Assembly (NCBI RefSeq): GCF_043641665.1
Contig: NC_092180.1
Location: forward strand, 6,565,891 to 6,629,890
Source of the DNA: Enoplosus armatus
Lineage: Eukaryota; Chordata; Actinopteri; Centrarchiformes; Enoplosidae
Length of the DNA: 64,000 nt
Direction of reading: 5' to 3'
Shown here: positions 13,000 through 25,500 of the stretch, piece after piece
Layout of the letters: the number at the start of each line of letters is the position of its first letter
Numbering within the stretch: position 1 is the stretch's first letter
Notes under the pieces: generated by a model
The model's database searches: none
Seen by the model: only the letters and a program-made list of their open reading frames with translations
What the model was told of the DNA's origin: nothing
Translations under genes and position numbers: made by a program

Positions 13000-13570
13000 C
13001 ACTTTTCACAAATAAATCTTTGCAGGCTTCAGGAACCCCGGAGAAGCTTTTTGAAAAAAAAAAAAAAAAAAAGAAATCCTTAAAATCCCCGGCCACCACC
13101 TGTAAATGCACAGGGGGAAAAAAAAAGTTCAAAGTCCTAATAGGTGCAGAAACATCCGGAGCCAGGTACTTTTAAAACTGGCCGGATGAAACATGTAGCT
13201 GGAAAGAGAGAGCCGCAGGTTAGAGAGACTGCTTTCTCAACTTGGTCGAGGCAGAGGTCGGAGAAAAAACACTGAAATCAATCCATTGCCACGGAGGCGC
13301 AGCGCAAGGACAAAAAGATTTGCGGGCGACTGAGCAGCAACGCGCAGACTTCACTACTCCGATGTCTGTCGGGCGCGTAAAAGACAAGAAAGAGCTCAGT
13401 TGGAGAAAAGATAAGATCCGACCAGAAGGAGAAATCTCCGCCGCGGCCAGCTCACTGCTCACGGACGGGACGTAAGAGAGCAGCGTGTTGAAGGGCTGGA
13501 TCTCCACCGGCTCCCCGGAAAACAGGGTGTGGAGTCACACGGAAGTTTGGATCCTGGCCGCCTGTGTGCT
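13000..13570 (-). promoter_or_regulatory. CpG-rich 5' UTR and promoter block of the signal-peptide gene
   Basis: This block has many CpG dinucleotides and GC-rich runs (for example GGGCGCG near 13371 and CCGCCGCGG near 13437) in an otherwise AT-rich, CpG-poor neighbourhood, and it lies immediately 5' of the minus-strand start codon. Between the ATG and the CpG-rich core is a run of about 18 A on the plus strand (13054-13072), which would be a U tract in the transcript. I see no good TATA box, which fits a CpG-island promoter. The transcription start cannot be fixed from sequence. Open frames in this block on both strands look like chance products of GC richness. Confidence 0.5.
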
Positions 13571-14228
13571 CAGGCAAAAACTAAAATACGGTGTGGGATT
13601 TCAGTCCAAAGACAACACCTCATCTTTACACTGCAGGTCTACTGGTGCGCTAAAACTGAGCACAAATTCAACATTAATAACAAGCTACTACTCACTTAAA
13701 TCCCAAAACACACGTATTCTATTTACGTACGATTTATATCTAATTGAAGGCTCAGTTACAGATATATTTGACATTAACATTGAGTTAAATATGTTTGGGA
13801 CAGGTTTGTTACTAATTAGCACCCCTGCTGCTGTTTCTACTATTTTTGGCTTTTGTTAGCTGTTAGCATTTGTCACTGTTCGTTTTGTGACTCATTACTT
13901 AAGCTGTGAAGTGTCACACTACGGATACAGATAGTTTATATGCAGCCCATGGCTCACTAGTCTGTGCATTTCACAAAATCATAATTACGTTTGAAACGTT
14001 GCCACTGGCGATTAGGTTAGCTAACTTCAAGTTACAAAGCTAATCACTTTCTTAAAGATAAATAAACTGAAAAACCTCAGAGGTACTTCGTTACATGAGA
14101 CCCCCTCTTTTGAAATCATCTCCAGATTCTCAAAAATGCTTTTCTAGCCAACTTAAATGACAAATATTCTGACTTTTTACAGTAAGATTTATCACTCCAA
14201 GCAACCCTTCTTTCTTAAACTAAACAAA

Positions 14229-14245
14229 GATGGCGGCCGGAAGTG
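14229..14245 (+). promoter_or_regulatory. YY1-ETS composite motif (possible promoter or start codon context)
   Basis: The sequence AAGATGGCGGCCGGAAGTG combines the YY1 core AAGATGGCGGC with an ETS/GABPA site CCGGAAGT. This pairing is typical of TSS-proximal promoters of housekeeping genes, where YY1 also overlaps the start codon. Reading the ATG gives MAAGSGLPPCMYDAIKCVI followed by a stop. A possible plus-strand donor (CAT|GTATGA) lies inside that frame, and a good-looking minus-strand donor (AAGGAG|GTAAGC) overlaps the site. It lies about 1.2 kb upstream of the minus-strand signal-peptide exon. No downstream exon was recognised. Confidence 0.35.
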
Positions 14246-16371
14246 GCTTACCTCCTTGCATGTATGATGCAATAAAATGTGTTATATGACAGTCCTAATA
14301 TAAATAAACTAACATGATAATAAAACATTTTGAATAGTATCAGACAAGCAAGTAGACAGTTGGCTGAACTAAAGAGTCCCAAACTTTGAAAACATTACAA
14401 GTCATTATAAAAAGCTAACGTTACAGCAAAACGTTGGGCTTACAGCTAGCCTAATTATCTTCAAAGAAAAAAAGATGGTAAGGAAAAGACGCAGTGCATT
14501 TGCAACTCAAATGTCGTTAATCATCAATGTAAACCTCAAAAACAATTCTCAAATGTAAAAGTTATGATTATGTGACTGGTGCAATGGAGCTACAAGCTAA
14601 CTATAGGCTATCTGAACTGTGAAGAAATATTTTTCTTACCTACGATCAAATTGTAATGAGAAAGAGGACTGCAAGGTGTTTTTATCAATGTTGCAGCAGT
14701 GTTTCTGTTAGATTTGTAAGAGGACTGGTAATAGTGCCTTGATAAGCTAATGCTAAAGGCACATTGCTTAATGCAAATTAGAAGCAATGTGTTTTTCATT
14801 TTACCCACACACTCACGTTACTCGAATCTGTCCTATGTCTAGAATAATAATGTCATGATAAATTAGATGGTGGGCTGACTCAAAATAATATGAAAGCTGA
14901 ATTAAATAAATAAAAACAGTGAGCTATACTTTACCCCTAAACTGTTCTATTAATACTTACTTACTGGCATCCTTTTGACATTGTTTAGTGCTGCATATTG
15001 CAGGTTGTAAATCTGGGCCATAAAAGGTTGATGCCACACTACTAAGCAAATAAAAATGTGGAATAAACTAAATTTAGGGAGGGGTTACCCTCCACTGCAC
15101 TTGAGTTTTCATGGTCCTCAAGGGGACCAAGACTGGGAGTCAGCTGAAAAGCAGTAAAACATGATGTTAATTCATGCCACGAGAGCCTTCTATATCCAGT
15201 TGTCGTGAATTCAAGAGCTGGGAATCTAGTGAACCACAGTTGATATTTTTACCTCGTATAGCTTAATCCTGCAATTAAACAGCTCTCATACAGTAGACAT
15301 AGAGCACACTAATGTGATACATCCATGCCCACTGTCCTCATAACTAGTTTATACATGGCCCAAATAATGGGTAAAAAAAAATCTTTTCCTGTTTAGAATA
15401 ATACTCACAGAAATCCAAACAGACGCAGAGGCTGACATCTGTAACTTGATTCCCACAGATGAAGTCACATGGTGGCTGGAAATCAGAAGATAGGATTAAG
15501 TCCTTTTAAGTTTCAGATCAAGTTGCTTAAAATAATCCTGGGGGTGGTGTGTATTGTTGTAGGACAGGGGATGAAGGAGGAGATAAAGTAAATATCCCTG
15601 TTTTTTGAGGATGGGGAATTGAAAGAGTATTAAACCAAGGTGAAAACTCGGACATTTGCATCCTCTTTTTGAGGAAGGCTCTGTATTTGTTGGTATAAAA
15701 AAGTGACTGCTTGTTTGTAGTTAAATGGAGCAGAATTATGAAAGCAAAGAAAACAAGCGCTGTATTCTCCTTCAGCTTGTGACTAGGCTTTAGGGAGAAG
15801 GGAAAATGGAAGGGTGGCCTGTCTGGAAACAAGTGACATCCCACCGCTGCTGCATCGCCCAATGAAACAAAGTCTTTCACTCAGACACATGGAACAGCTC
15901 CCCCCACTGGCTTGAGTAATCCATGGTATATTTCCCCCCATGGGCAGAGCCTCTTTTTGTTTGGTGTCTCTTTGGCTGCCCTGGCCCTCTTCTCATTTTA
16001 ACTGTCAAAACTTCACTTTTAATTAATGATTCTGCTTCACTGATTGTATGGTGTGCCTCAAGGCTCACCTCTTGGGCCAACAATTTTCTTTCTTTATACC
16101 TTTGTCATGTTATTTCTCAGCTCTTTCATTCAGTTACAAATATAGCCACATCCTGTGGAAATTCTTCCAGTGAATTGTGAGTATTATAACGCTTTAGCTG
16201 CTGTCAAGGACAAGGTGTGAGAAATTCCTTCCACCCTGTTCATACAAAGTTGGTACCCTTTTTATCGGCCTTGAACACATCTCAAGAAAACAAGTACACA
16301 CTGTTCAACAGGACCGCAGAGGAGAACACATGAATGATGTCTCATCTGTAAATACTGCCATTCTTCCTGGT

Positions 16372-16389
16372 GGGCAGTAGGGGGCAGAC
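16372..16389 (+). promoter_or_regulatory. CTCF-like motif
   Basis: GGGCAGTAGGGGGCAGAC fits the AGNAGGGGGC(A/G) core of the CTCF motif. Confidence 0.3.
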
Positions 16390-17862
16390 AGGCTAATTAT
16401 GAGTGAGTGAGTGAATTAATTAACACACCAATTAATCAAAGTACTTAGTACTTACTGTAAGTGAATAACATTTTGGTTCCACAAGATGGCTCACATCTAC
16501 AAATTGCACATGTTGAATTGAACTGAATTTTTAAATACTAAGCAACATTATACATAACTGGTTCAGACTGGGGTTTGTCTTTTATTTTACCGATCACTTA
16601 CCCATGATGATACATTAATGTACCCTTAAATAATCCTGTTTAAACCTCAAAATTTAATGTGGATTTTTTGGATCTGGTCAGATTGTGCCATTTATTTTAA
16701 ATTATTGACCAAAACGTCAATAATCATGTCTTATATGTTGTCATTGTATCATATCTGTTTTAATTTTTACACACTGGTTGTCATTTTTATGGCATAGCTT
16801 ACACTTAATAAAACTCACACTCTCACTCTCATTGTAACTCATGTGAGTACTGTAGGTGTTAGGTTACTAAACAGGGTCAGTTTACAGGTAACAGCAGGCT
16901 AACATGAGATGACATTTTACATATGAGTGGTTCAAATTTACATATCAAGCATTTAATCCTTGGAAAAGTGTTGCCTCCTGAAATTCGTCATGAAAAAAAG
17001 GAAATCTTGGTATTTTGTAGCTTCTAAGGTAACTGAAAATATTAACATTAACCAATAATGTCTTGTACTTTTGTATCAGCAGCGAATAAAGTTTGTGTTT
17101 TCAAATGGTGAATGTATCATCATCTTGAGACAAAACTGAAAGAATTTTTTTTTTTTTGCAATTTCAATAGCAAGACTGCACATGAGAAGTCACTAGATTC
17201 TCCCTATATGTTGCATATAGCATATATACAAACACATTAAAACACAGTTAAGACAACATACAGTGCAGTGGCTTGTAGCTGGGTTTACATGACTGGCCAT
17301 TATAATGTACTGTAATGGCAACATTTGTTCCTCCACAAGATATATCCCCAGTCCGCTGATAAGAGACCAAAACATTTATTCCAGTGCTACATGAAACCCC
17401 ACCACAGCTTTTTAAAGTATGCTCTGCTCTTTATAATGAAGCAATATATTCCACAGTAGACCTGCCTGTTAAAGTCAGTTCACATCCACGGGCCAATTAT
17501 ATTATGTACATGCACACAGTTGGGCTCAAACTCGCCTGTAATTCTTTAACAGTGTGTGTTTTTTCCCCACAGCCTGTTGCTCTGCATTCTGGGAACATAT
17601 TTCTTCCAGATTAAAGAACAAGGTCATACCAAATCTGAAATCTCCAACATTAAAGAGATATTCACATCATGAATCAAGTAATGGCAACCATGCAGTCGAG
17701 GAAATGGCCATTAGATTACTGCACGGAAAGGACGGTGGATTAACTTGCACTTGAAGCAGCTGTTGAGCGTAATATTTCAAACGTTTCTAAATATTTTGAA
17801 CTCTGTTAAAAGCAGCAACCATATGTACAGTATAACATGTTCAGGCATCATGAAGTTGCATG

Positions 17863-17882
17863 GATGTGTGTGTGTGTGTGTG
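17863..17882. repeat. (GT)n microsatellite
   Basis: About 9-10 units after GGAT. Confidence 0.8.
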
Positions 17883-18979
17883 TTTTCAGGATGGAGGATT
17901 GCACGGATGTACAAGACTGGTGTTGCCATAAATTAAACGTGGAGCGGAAAAAAAAAAAGGCAGCCAGTACAGATTAAAGGGAAATCTACACGCAATCTAT
18001 TTTATATTACTTTACATTAAATTACTAATTTGATGCCATATTATTTAATCATAAACACCCTTCTCTTTAATACTACCACTACTAATAACATCCAATCATA
18101 TCACCAAATCAGCTATTCTATTCAAATGATTGGTGTGGATTACCAATACTGGCATTGAGTTGAACGTGATCCCAGCATGATCCTGATCTTATTTAGAACC
18201 AGATTAGGAGGCACGAGGCTCAGCTCATAGAAGAGCCGGATGAACAGACTTTAGCGTGGCATTTGGTGCATCCTGAGGATTATTTACACTCTGGATGAAA
18301 TATCACCTCGTCCGCTGAACACAAAAGTGCAGCACAAATGCTAAATTACACTTCATATTCCATTAACTGACCATTAGTTATATAGATATGACAGTTATGG
18401 TCAACGCAGCAGTATAGTGGTGGCTGTGGTGACTTAATGTGTGTCTCTATGTATGTGTGTGGTTCTTTGTCTGTGTTTATGGCTGTGTATTTAAGTTTAA
18501 AACTAAACTTTAAATCATATTAGCCCCAAGAAAAAGGATGACATTTCAATCCTGAACCAGCAGTGATATTTCCTCTAATCTGACACATCTGACCGACATG
18601 CATGGGTGTGTAATTATGTGTGTGTGTGTATGTGTGACGGTTATTTGCCCGGGGAGACAAACAGCTGTTGTGTACCTGGCCCAAACCCCAGGCTAAAGAT
18701 GGCAGCAGCACATGGCCTCATGGAGCATTCTCACCTGCCACTGCACAGCACATAACTTGCTTCAACAGGAAGCAGCTGGTGTGCACTCAGAGACCCCCAA
18801 CATACATGTGCTTGCCTGGGCATATTTTCAGAGCCTGGCACAGCTCACCTCACACATGTCAGCACATTCTATCCCTGTCTTCACTCTTTTCCTGGATGCT
18901 GGTACTCATTGTTCTAATTACCTCTCAGTGTGCAGCTGAAATATCGCAGCACGCAGCCCGCTGACACCGGTGGCTTGAT

Positions 18980-18987
18980 TGACGTCA
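18980..18987. promoter_or_regulatory. Palindromic CRE site
   Basis: Full TGACGTCA in a locally CpG-containing segment; a consensus CREB/ATF site. Function unproven. Confidence 0.4.
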
Positions 18988-19263
18988 GAAGTCGCGGAGA
19001 GGACGAGGATGGAGAGGGCAGAGGAGCAGATTTGCACTCACAGGGATCACATAAATTGGGATCTATGACTGTCTGAGCTCTTATTAGTTCAGGTAATAGT
19101 CTGGATTTTGTTAGATTAGTTAAAAATCCACGGCATTGACCACTGTCTGGAGGTTTGCCCTTAAAGGAGTCAACTCTAATGTCAAATTCTCTTCAAAAGT
19201 TCAAAAGATGGCCCATGATTTGAGTGAAGCAGGAAGTCATTTCATCCAAACAGGTCTGTTAGT

Positions 19264-19300
19264 TGTGTGTGTGTGTGTGTGGGGGGGGGGTGTGGGTGGG
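19264..19300. repeat. (GT)n plus G-run
   Basis: Eight GT units followed by about ten G and GTGGGTGGG. Confidence 0.8.
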
Positions 19301-19341
19301 TCACAGGTTTTCCAGTAAACCATCTTCTCTCGACCTAACCA

Positions 19342-19560
19342 ACAAGATTCAAAGATTTATTCGTCACTTACACAATGTCTGCGGTGCTTAGCTGTCGTTT
19401 CCAGTGACTGTGTATAGTGGAGGTATTAGAAATAATGAGAAATAAGAAAAGGAAATAATAAAAGATGAAGATGAAGATAAAAGTGAAACAAAGAACTAAA
19501 AGCAAAGTTATGTACAATGTGGTAAGTAACAGAATCAAAGTAAGTAATAAAAAAGTGAAT
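19342..19560 (-). mobile_element. Probable LINE/SINE 3' end (minus orientation)
   Basis: AAGATTCAAAGATTTATTCG followed by TCACTTACACAATG resembles the reverse complement of another teleost retroelement tail, and it is followed by A/G-rich low-complexity sequence. Family is from memory and the right boundary is unclear. Confidence 0.4.
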
Positions 19561-22500
19561 ATGGAACATGGGATATTAAATATTGATCAAAATGAGACAT
19601 GAAAATGTGGGCCAGAGTATATTGTAAACGATCAAATATGACAAATAGAGCCTAAATCACGACTGATCTAGTGGTATATTTCTAACCTGGAATGTCTGCA
19701 TAAATGCACGTGCAGAAATATTTTGCAGGTGCAAGTGTGCAACCATGTGATCAAAATGTTGACAATCTATTGAAAATAAAAGAATTGGTAACAAGAAGGC
19801 AGAGTGTGGGTGTGTGACTGAAACTGAAACTTAACCCTAATGATAATTGATAGATTATGTCACTGGACATGTGTCAGCATAGTACATCATGAATCAAGGG
19901 CGCATACCTTTTTAACAGATGTCATAGGGACAAAGTGTGCTATTTGAAATGTGCTCGCCATATGGAAGAGAGATAAATAAGGGAAAAGTATATAAACACT
20001 TAAGTAACTTAATCACAAGTAGAAACAGTGCAACAAAGGTGGATCATATTGAGTTAGGTGCAGCTATGTTAGAGGTCTGGCAATCATCACTTTGACATAT
20101 GAGTTTTCAAAGAAATATGAGCTCCAAAGAGTGTAAATTCTCTGTGGCCAAACTGCAGGTGCATCTATGTAATTGCTAAATTGTTTCACATGTCAAGGGG
20201 AACAGTCAGCTTTGATGAGGGTCTATTTTACCACAACGTTAGACCATAAATTCAGTATGCTATGAATATAAGGGGAGCAGTAAGGAAAATCTTGACAGCA
20301 TATGCCAAACAGGGATGTGAAACATTACTACCGCCACACTACTAAATGGCATAAAACCAAATATGCAGTGTTGATTTAGTTACATCAAAGTTAAAGTCCT
20401 TTCTCATGAGGAATTTATATTTTTTATCTCCCTCCTGTAGGTCTTTTGGGAACATAAGAGCCACATTTATTATGTAGTATAATACTCTCATTGTGTAGGT
20501 GGAATGATGCTGCTTTGAAGCATCAAATATACATGAATATATGCTTATCTACAGTACACTTGAATAAAAACCCTTGAAATAAACTTGTTATGTCAAGTGG
20601 AATTGTGCAGATGAAATTATTGTGCATTGAAGGTGAACACAAAATGGAATTTTTTAAACATTTACTCCATTTTTTCCCTGCTTTCTTTTGTTAAGTTGTT
20701 TCTCTCATTAGTTGGTTTAGTCTGTTTTAAACAGGCAGAATTGTAAAGCAGTGTGCGTGTCAGTGTGACAGTGTTTTTTATGGGCTTTTGTCTCTGTAGG
20801 AAAGACACATCACTCTTCTTTTTAAAGGTTAGTCAGTGACAGGAGCGTACAGGTGTGCTCAAAATGTCAATGGTTTCTAATGAAAGGAATAGAAATTCAA
20901 ATCAAAGCCATTAAGCCCAACAGCTCTTGCTTGGCTGAATCTGTTCTCCCTGCTACTGTTCACATGGCACAATTCTGTGTTCATGCTTGTTTCACAGGCA
21001 GGCGTGAGTGATTCTATCTCCATTTCATTTGCTAAATATGGACAGTTCCTGCACTCCAAAGCCATACATGCACATTCAAGTGCAATACTTGAAAGAGAAA
21101 AGGCATTTACAGGGGGATATTAGGTTGAAGGAAGGTGTTATTTGTCAAAACTGGCATTTCAAACCAAATTGACAGTGGAAGATAATGCAATCTCGAGGGT
21201 CCTCTGCCCATCTTCCCCTCCTCTATGTTGGACTCCATCTTGTGAAGGCAGAAGCTTCATCCCAGCAGGAGCACGCTGCTTGGAGACGCTAGGCTACCAA
21301 ACCGAGCTGCGTAAACACGGGCTTCAAAATGAATGTTCGATGCTGTGAGGATTTTGCCACGGTGCCCGGCTTTGAGTTATAGCCATTGAAATACGTTTAA
21401 AGAGGCCAACTGTGGAGGTACTTGAATTTATTTTTTCTGTTTCATGAGTAAATATTTATAGATTTTATGGGAACCCTGTTGATACATTAAAATTCAAAAT
21501 GTGGCTGCAGTAATTCTGACAGCAAGGAGTGAAGTGTGTAAAAATTAGAGACCACTGAAAAATGATGAGATATACAACCCTCTGCTTTTCACAGGATTGT
21601 ACAGAACCCAATCAATTTTGTAAGCTCATGTTGACATCCTCTTGTCCTCCCTGCAGATGGGGTTGGTTTGTTTTATACTGCTGCCCTGAATGGATGGCTT
21701 TCTATCGCTCGTAATGAGCACCATTGAGATGAGGTGAAGTCACTTAAGGGGCTGTCTGGGCAACACATGCAGGCTTCCCAAGATGTACGACCACAAGCTG
21801 CCTCCCTCCTGGCACACCTCCCACCTCTCCCCTCCAGCCCCAGCTCTTGTGGTTAAGGGCCTTCTTCCTGCCAGAGGAGGTCGACTGTTGTTGTTGGAAT
21901 TGCCATGGCCACTTACAGGGGCTCTCTCAATCAACAGGGACTGCAACTCCTTAAATGGGGCTCAGGGATCACCGGAAAATACAAAATAAGAAGCAGCACC
22001 TAATCTTCCATGCTCCTCGCTCTCTCAGTCCAGAAAAATGCATTCAATTTGACCTGACAAATAGGGTAGAGGTTTCCTTAAGTGCTTCATTTTGATAGTA
22101 GGTGGCCAATTTTACTAGCATATTTTCTGTGCTTATCCTCCCATTTCCAGCCTAAGCAGGAACTTGTGGCCACATGGGTGTAGTGTAATGTTTTATCCAT
22201 GATGGATGATCATAGGCCTTCACCAGGGAGGTGGCCAGTGGGCTAGGCGCAATGTAACGAGTCTATGCTACAGCAGCGCTGCCTAGACTGACAATGAAAT
22301 GGAGAGTGCCATATTGCAATAATGGGAAAAAGGGAGAGGGATGGAGGAGATATATACAGCACTCCAACAGAGAAGCAAAATACCGCAATCTGTTCTGGCA
22401 CAGCAGATTGAAACGATTACAGTGAGGGGAATATTCAGTTTTGGGACCCCCCCTCCCCCCATCCACTCCACCTCATCTGTCATGAAGTGCATGGATGCTC

Positions 22501-25500
22501 TGAGAAGAATGAGAGAGAGTGGAGACACAACACCAGTCCTGCCAAATCACGCCTCGGTGTTTGTCGCCTCTTGGATCATTCTTGGTTTTATGAATTACAT
22601 GCGTGAAGAAAGCAGACTGATGATAAGATTAGTACTTAAAATAAATCAAGAGAGAAAACGATTAGCTACTAGAGGTTACTTCTAATATTGTTGTTTGTTA
22701 TTGACTTTTTCTAACGTCATCAAAGTAAACAAAGATACGATGTGATCGCCTGTTATCATGTGACCTAAGAATGGTAACGTGACCACAAACCATCTCCATG
22801 ACAACTGAGCACCTCCATCCATCCAACCTTGAAGCTCAAGATGTGATGGCACTTCAGCACATTTCCTATAATAGAACCACAATAGGATTTCTTAGAAGAA
22901 CATTATTTTTCTAATACATCAATTATGCGTGTCAGCTGTTTTTAAACAGACTTTAAAGCAAACAATCATCAAACATACTTTCAGGAGATACCTCAAAACC
23001 ATTACCCACAATTACCATCATATACTTAATGGCAGCCAACAAGTGTTTTGCACTTTGTTGGATAGGCGGTAATCCCCCTCTCTGTATCAACGTGGTTTAA
23101 TGAGTTGCTATTCTGTGTTCCATATTTAAAATGATGTATAATTTAAGGAAAACCCCCAGTTGATTTTCTAAAGTTTGGGTCCCCTTTAAGATTTAAAGCA
23201 AAAACCTAACCTAGTTCCTGAGAGGGTGTGTATTAAACTACTATTTTGGTGGGTTTTTTTTTGTTTGCTTATTATTATTGTGATTCAAATACCCTATGAA
23301 ACATGCTTATTATGAAGAAAGGTTTTTTAAAAAATAAAATAAAGAGTAAGGAAACAAACATGAAGGCAGAAATAATGGTATAATGGTTTAACTGTCCACT
23401 CTCCCTCAATATGTCCCACCTGTGACAATCACATTAAGGTCAAAAATTAAAATAGAAAATAATTATAACATGACATGTTGCGCTTTGAGTAACGGGCGTG
23501 GCCGCAATAATATATGTACACATGTTGACCTTTGAGTGCAGGCAGCAAGTGTAGGTCTCCACACTGGATGCTGAAAGGCATTCTGGGAAACATAGTTAAA
23601 GTAGAAGTAGAAGCGATGGTTTGAGGTTGGGTGGGTACACTAAAAAAAGAAACTCCCAAACTTCACTGGACCTGAAAAACCAATGATGATACGATGCGCC
23701 TGGGATGCACCCATCTCTCATGACATGCTTTCTTCCAGAAATGCATAAAAGTGAAAATATTTTCGATGGTTCCAGTTCTTATCAACGTGACACTTGGGCC
23801 AGACAGCCTCAGGCGCACCCAGCCGTTTTTTGCTCTGCCATCATGGTATTTGTGAAGCAGATACATCTGTAGTGTTGCATCTCTGTATGATCTCCACCTA
23901 AGGGTGTACAAGGGCATATTTTTCTTTAAGTTAAGATGATCCTTCCTATTATTCAGTCATATATTCCAATTAAACACCAAGATTAATGTTAAACCTGATT
24001 ACCTTCTCTTTTTAGAGGGAGCTTAAATACATATTTTAATTCACAATGTGGCAATATCATGAAATGTAAATGTAAAAAAACAAATTATTGCTGCAAAACA
24101 ATCTTCCCATGTCACAGCAGCATGCCAGAGCAGCTAAACATCTGTATGATCAGAGAACCTCACTGTGAAGTGAACATGCCACAGCAACATGTCAGGCAGA
24201 GAAATGACGCATTAACTCCCCATTGCCCATTACAATGCATTACACTAGCGTGCCTGTCTCCTCTCCAATAGTTATTTATTCCTGCCCTGTAATTAGGCCT
24301 GCCTGCGAAAAAAAAAGTCGATTTGTTTACCCCGATGTTTCTTTCTCATTATGTCTGGAATACATCCCCCAGAGAATTACTCTGCATGTAGCCTACGGAG
24401 CAAAGGGGTAGCCAGGGTTGTTTTCAGCAATGATGGATAGTTCTTCCTTTGTTCTCCTAAGGAAACAATGTTGTTTTTTTTTCCATTTAGGTATCAGTCA
24501 TGGAACTAAGGCACGGCCATTTGCATGTACTGTAAGTGCATTACCTGTATCTTAACAGTAGACAACGGTTAGGTTTACATACAGGATGCGATTTACTTTT
24601 GGACTTTGCAGTAAAATTACTCATGAAATGTTGACACTGGTGCCTTCACTTGGTCTGTGTACTGTTACATGGTCAAAAGCTTTCTTTTGTGGCTGCTGCT
24701 GAGACCTACGTGAGTGACAGCATGTCATGTCTGTCATGTCAACAGCTATGAAATGTTTCTGCAGCTTTTAACTCTAAATGCTCCACAGCCACACTAGCAG
24801 ATCTTTCAGGCTGTATTTGGCCTCAGCGATGCTTTGACCTAAATTCTGCAAACATGCTCACGTTTAACAGGTATAGTTTTTTACCATTGCCATCTTAGTT
24901 TAGCGTGCTAGCATGATATCAGATATCACCAAAGTCATTACCATCCATAGAGCCAACGCCTCACATCTGAACTCCGACTTGCTTTAGTCATTAAACAGTT
25001 GGAACACTACTAGAACACTTTAACCTTGTTTGTATTAGAGGAATTTGTGTTTCCAGCCATTCATGGTCCAGGATTACTGAGGATTTCGTCTTCAAATGCA
25101 TTCAATACAAAGCATCATTGTTATCCTGGGGTCATGGTGTGTGTGTAAACAAAATCAGGGGGCCTACATTTGGGGTTAGTTAGGTTAGATATAAAAAAAA
25201 CAGTTATTCGAACTTTACTTCTGTAGCTTATGATCCGGGATGATGAGGATAAAAGGGTCAAATCATATGTAGACAGAGAAATCAATAAGGATAATGGATG
25301 AGTCTGTGTTAAGCTTCCTCCTGCTGTAGAAACAGTACGATAGTAGATAGTACATAAATCCCAATATAGTGCATGTTGTCTTAAAAGCTAACAATTCACC
25401 CTAATTTTCCCAGTTGGACAGTTATGACTAATTTATGAGATTCAAAAGAAATATGTGTAAAAAAACAAAACAAAAAACTATCCACAGTGTCAACCCACAG

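Larger units (their letters stand above)
14300..19341. other. Unique AT-rich stretch, no gene recognised
   Basis: Short simple repeats, one CTCF-like motif (16372) and one CRE (18980) only. Confidence 0.4.

Noticed and set aside
13485..13859. 124-codon plus-strand open frame beside the promoter
   Set aside because: Extends from CpG-rich into AT-rich DNA with no coding bias; chance frame.
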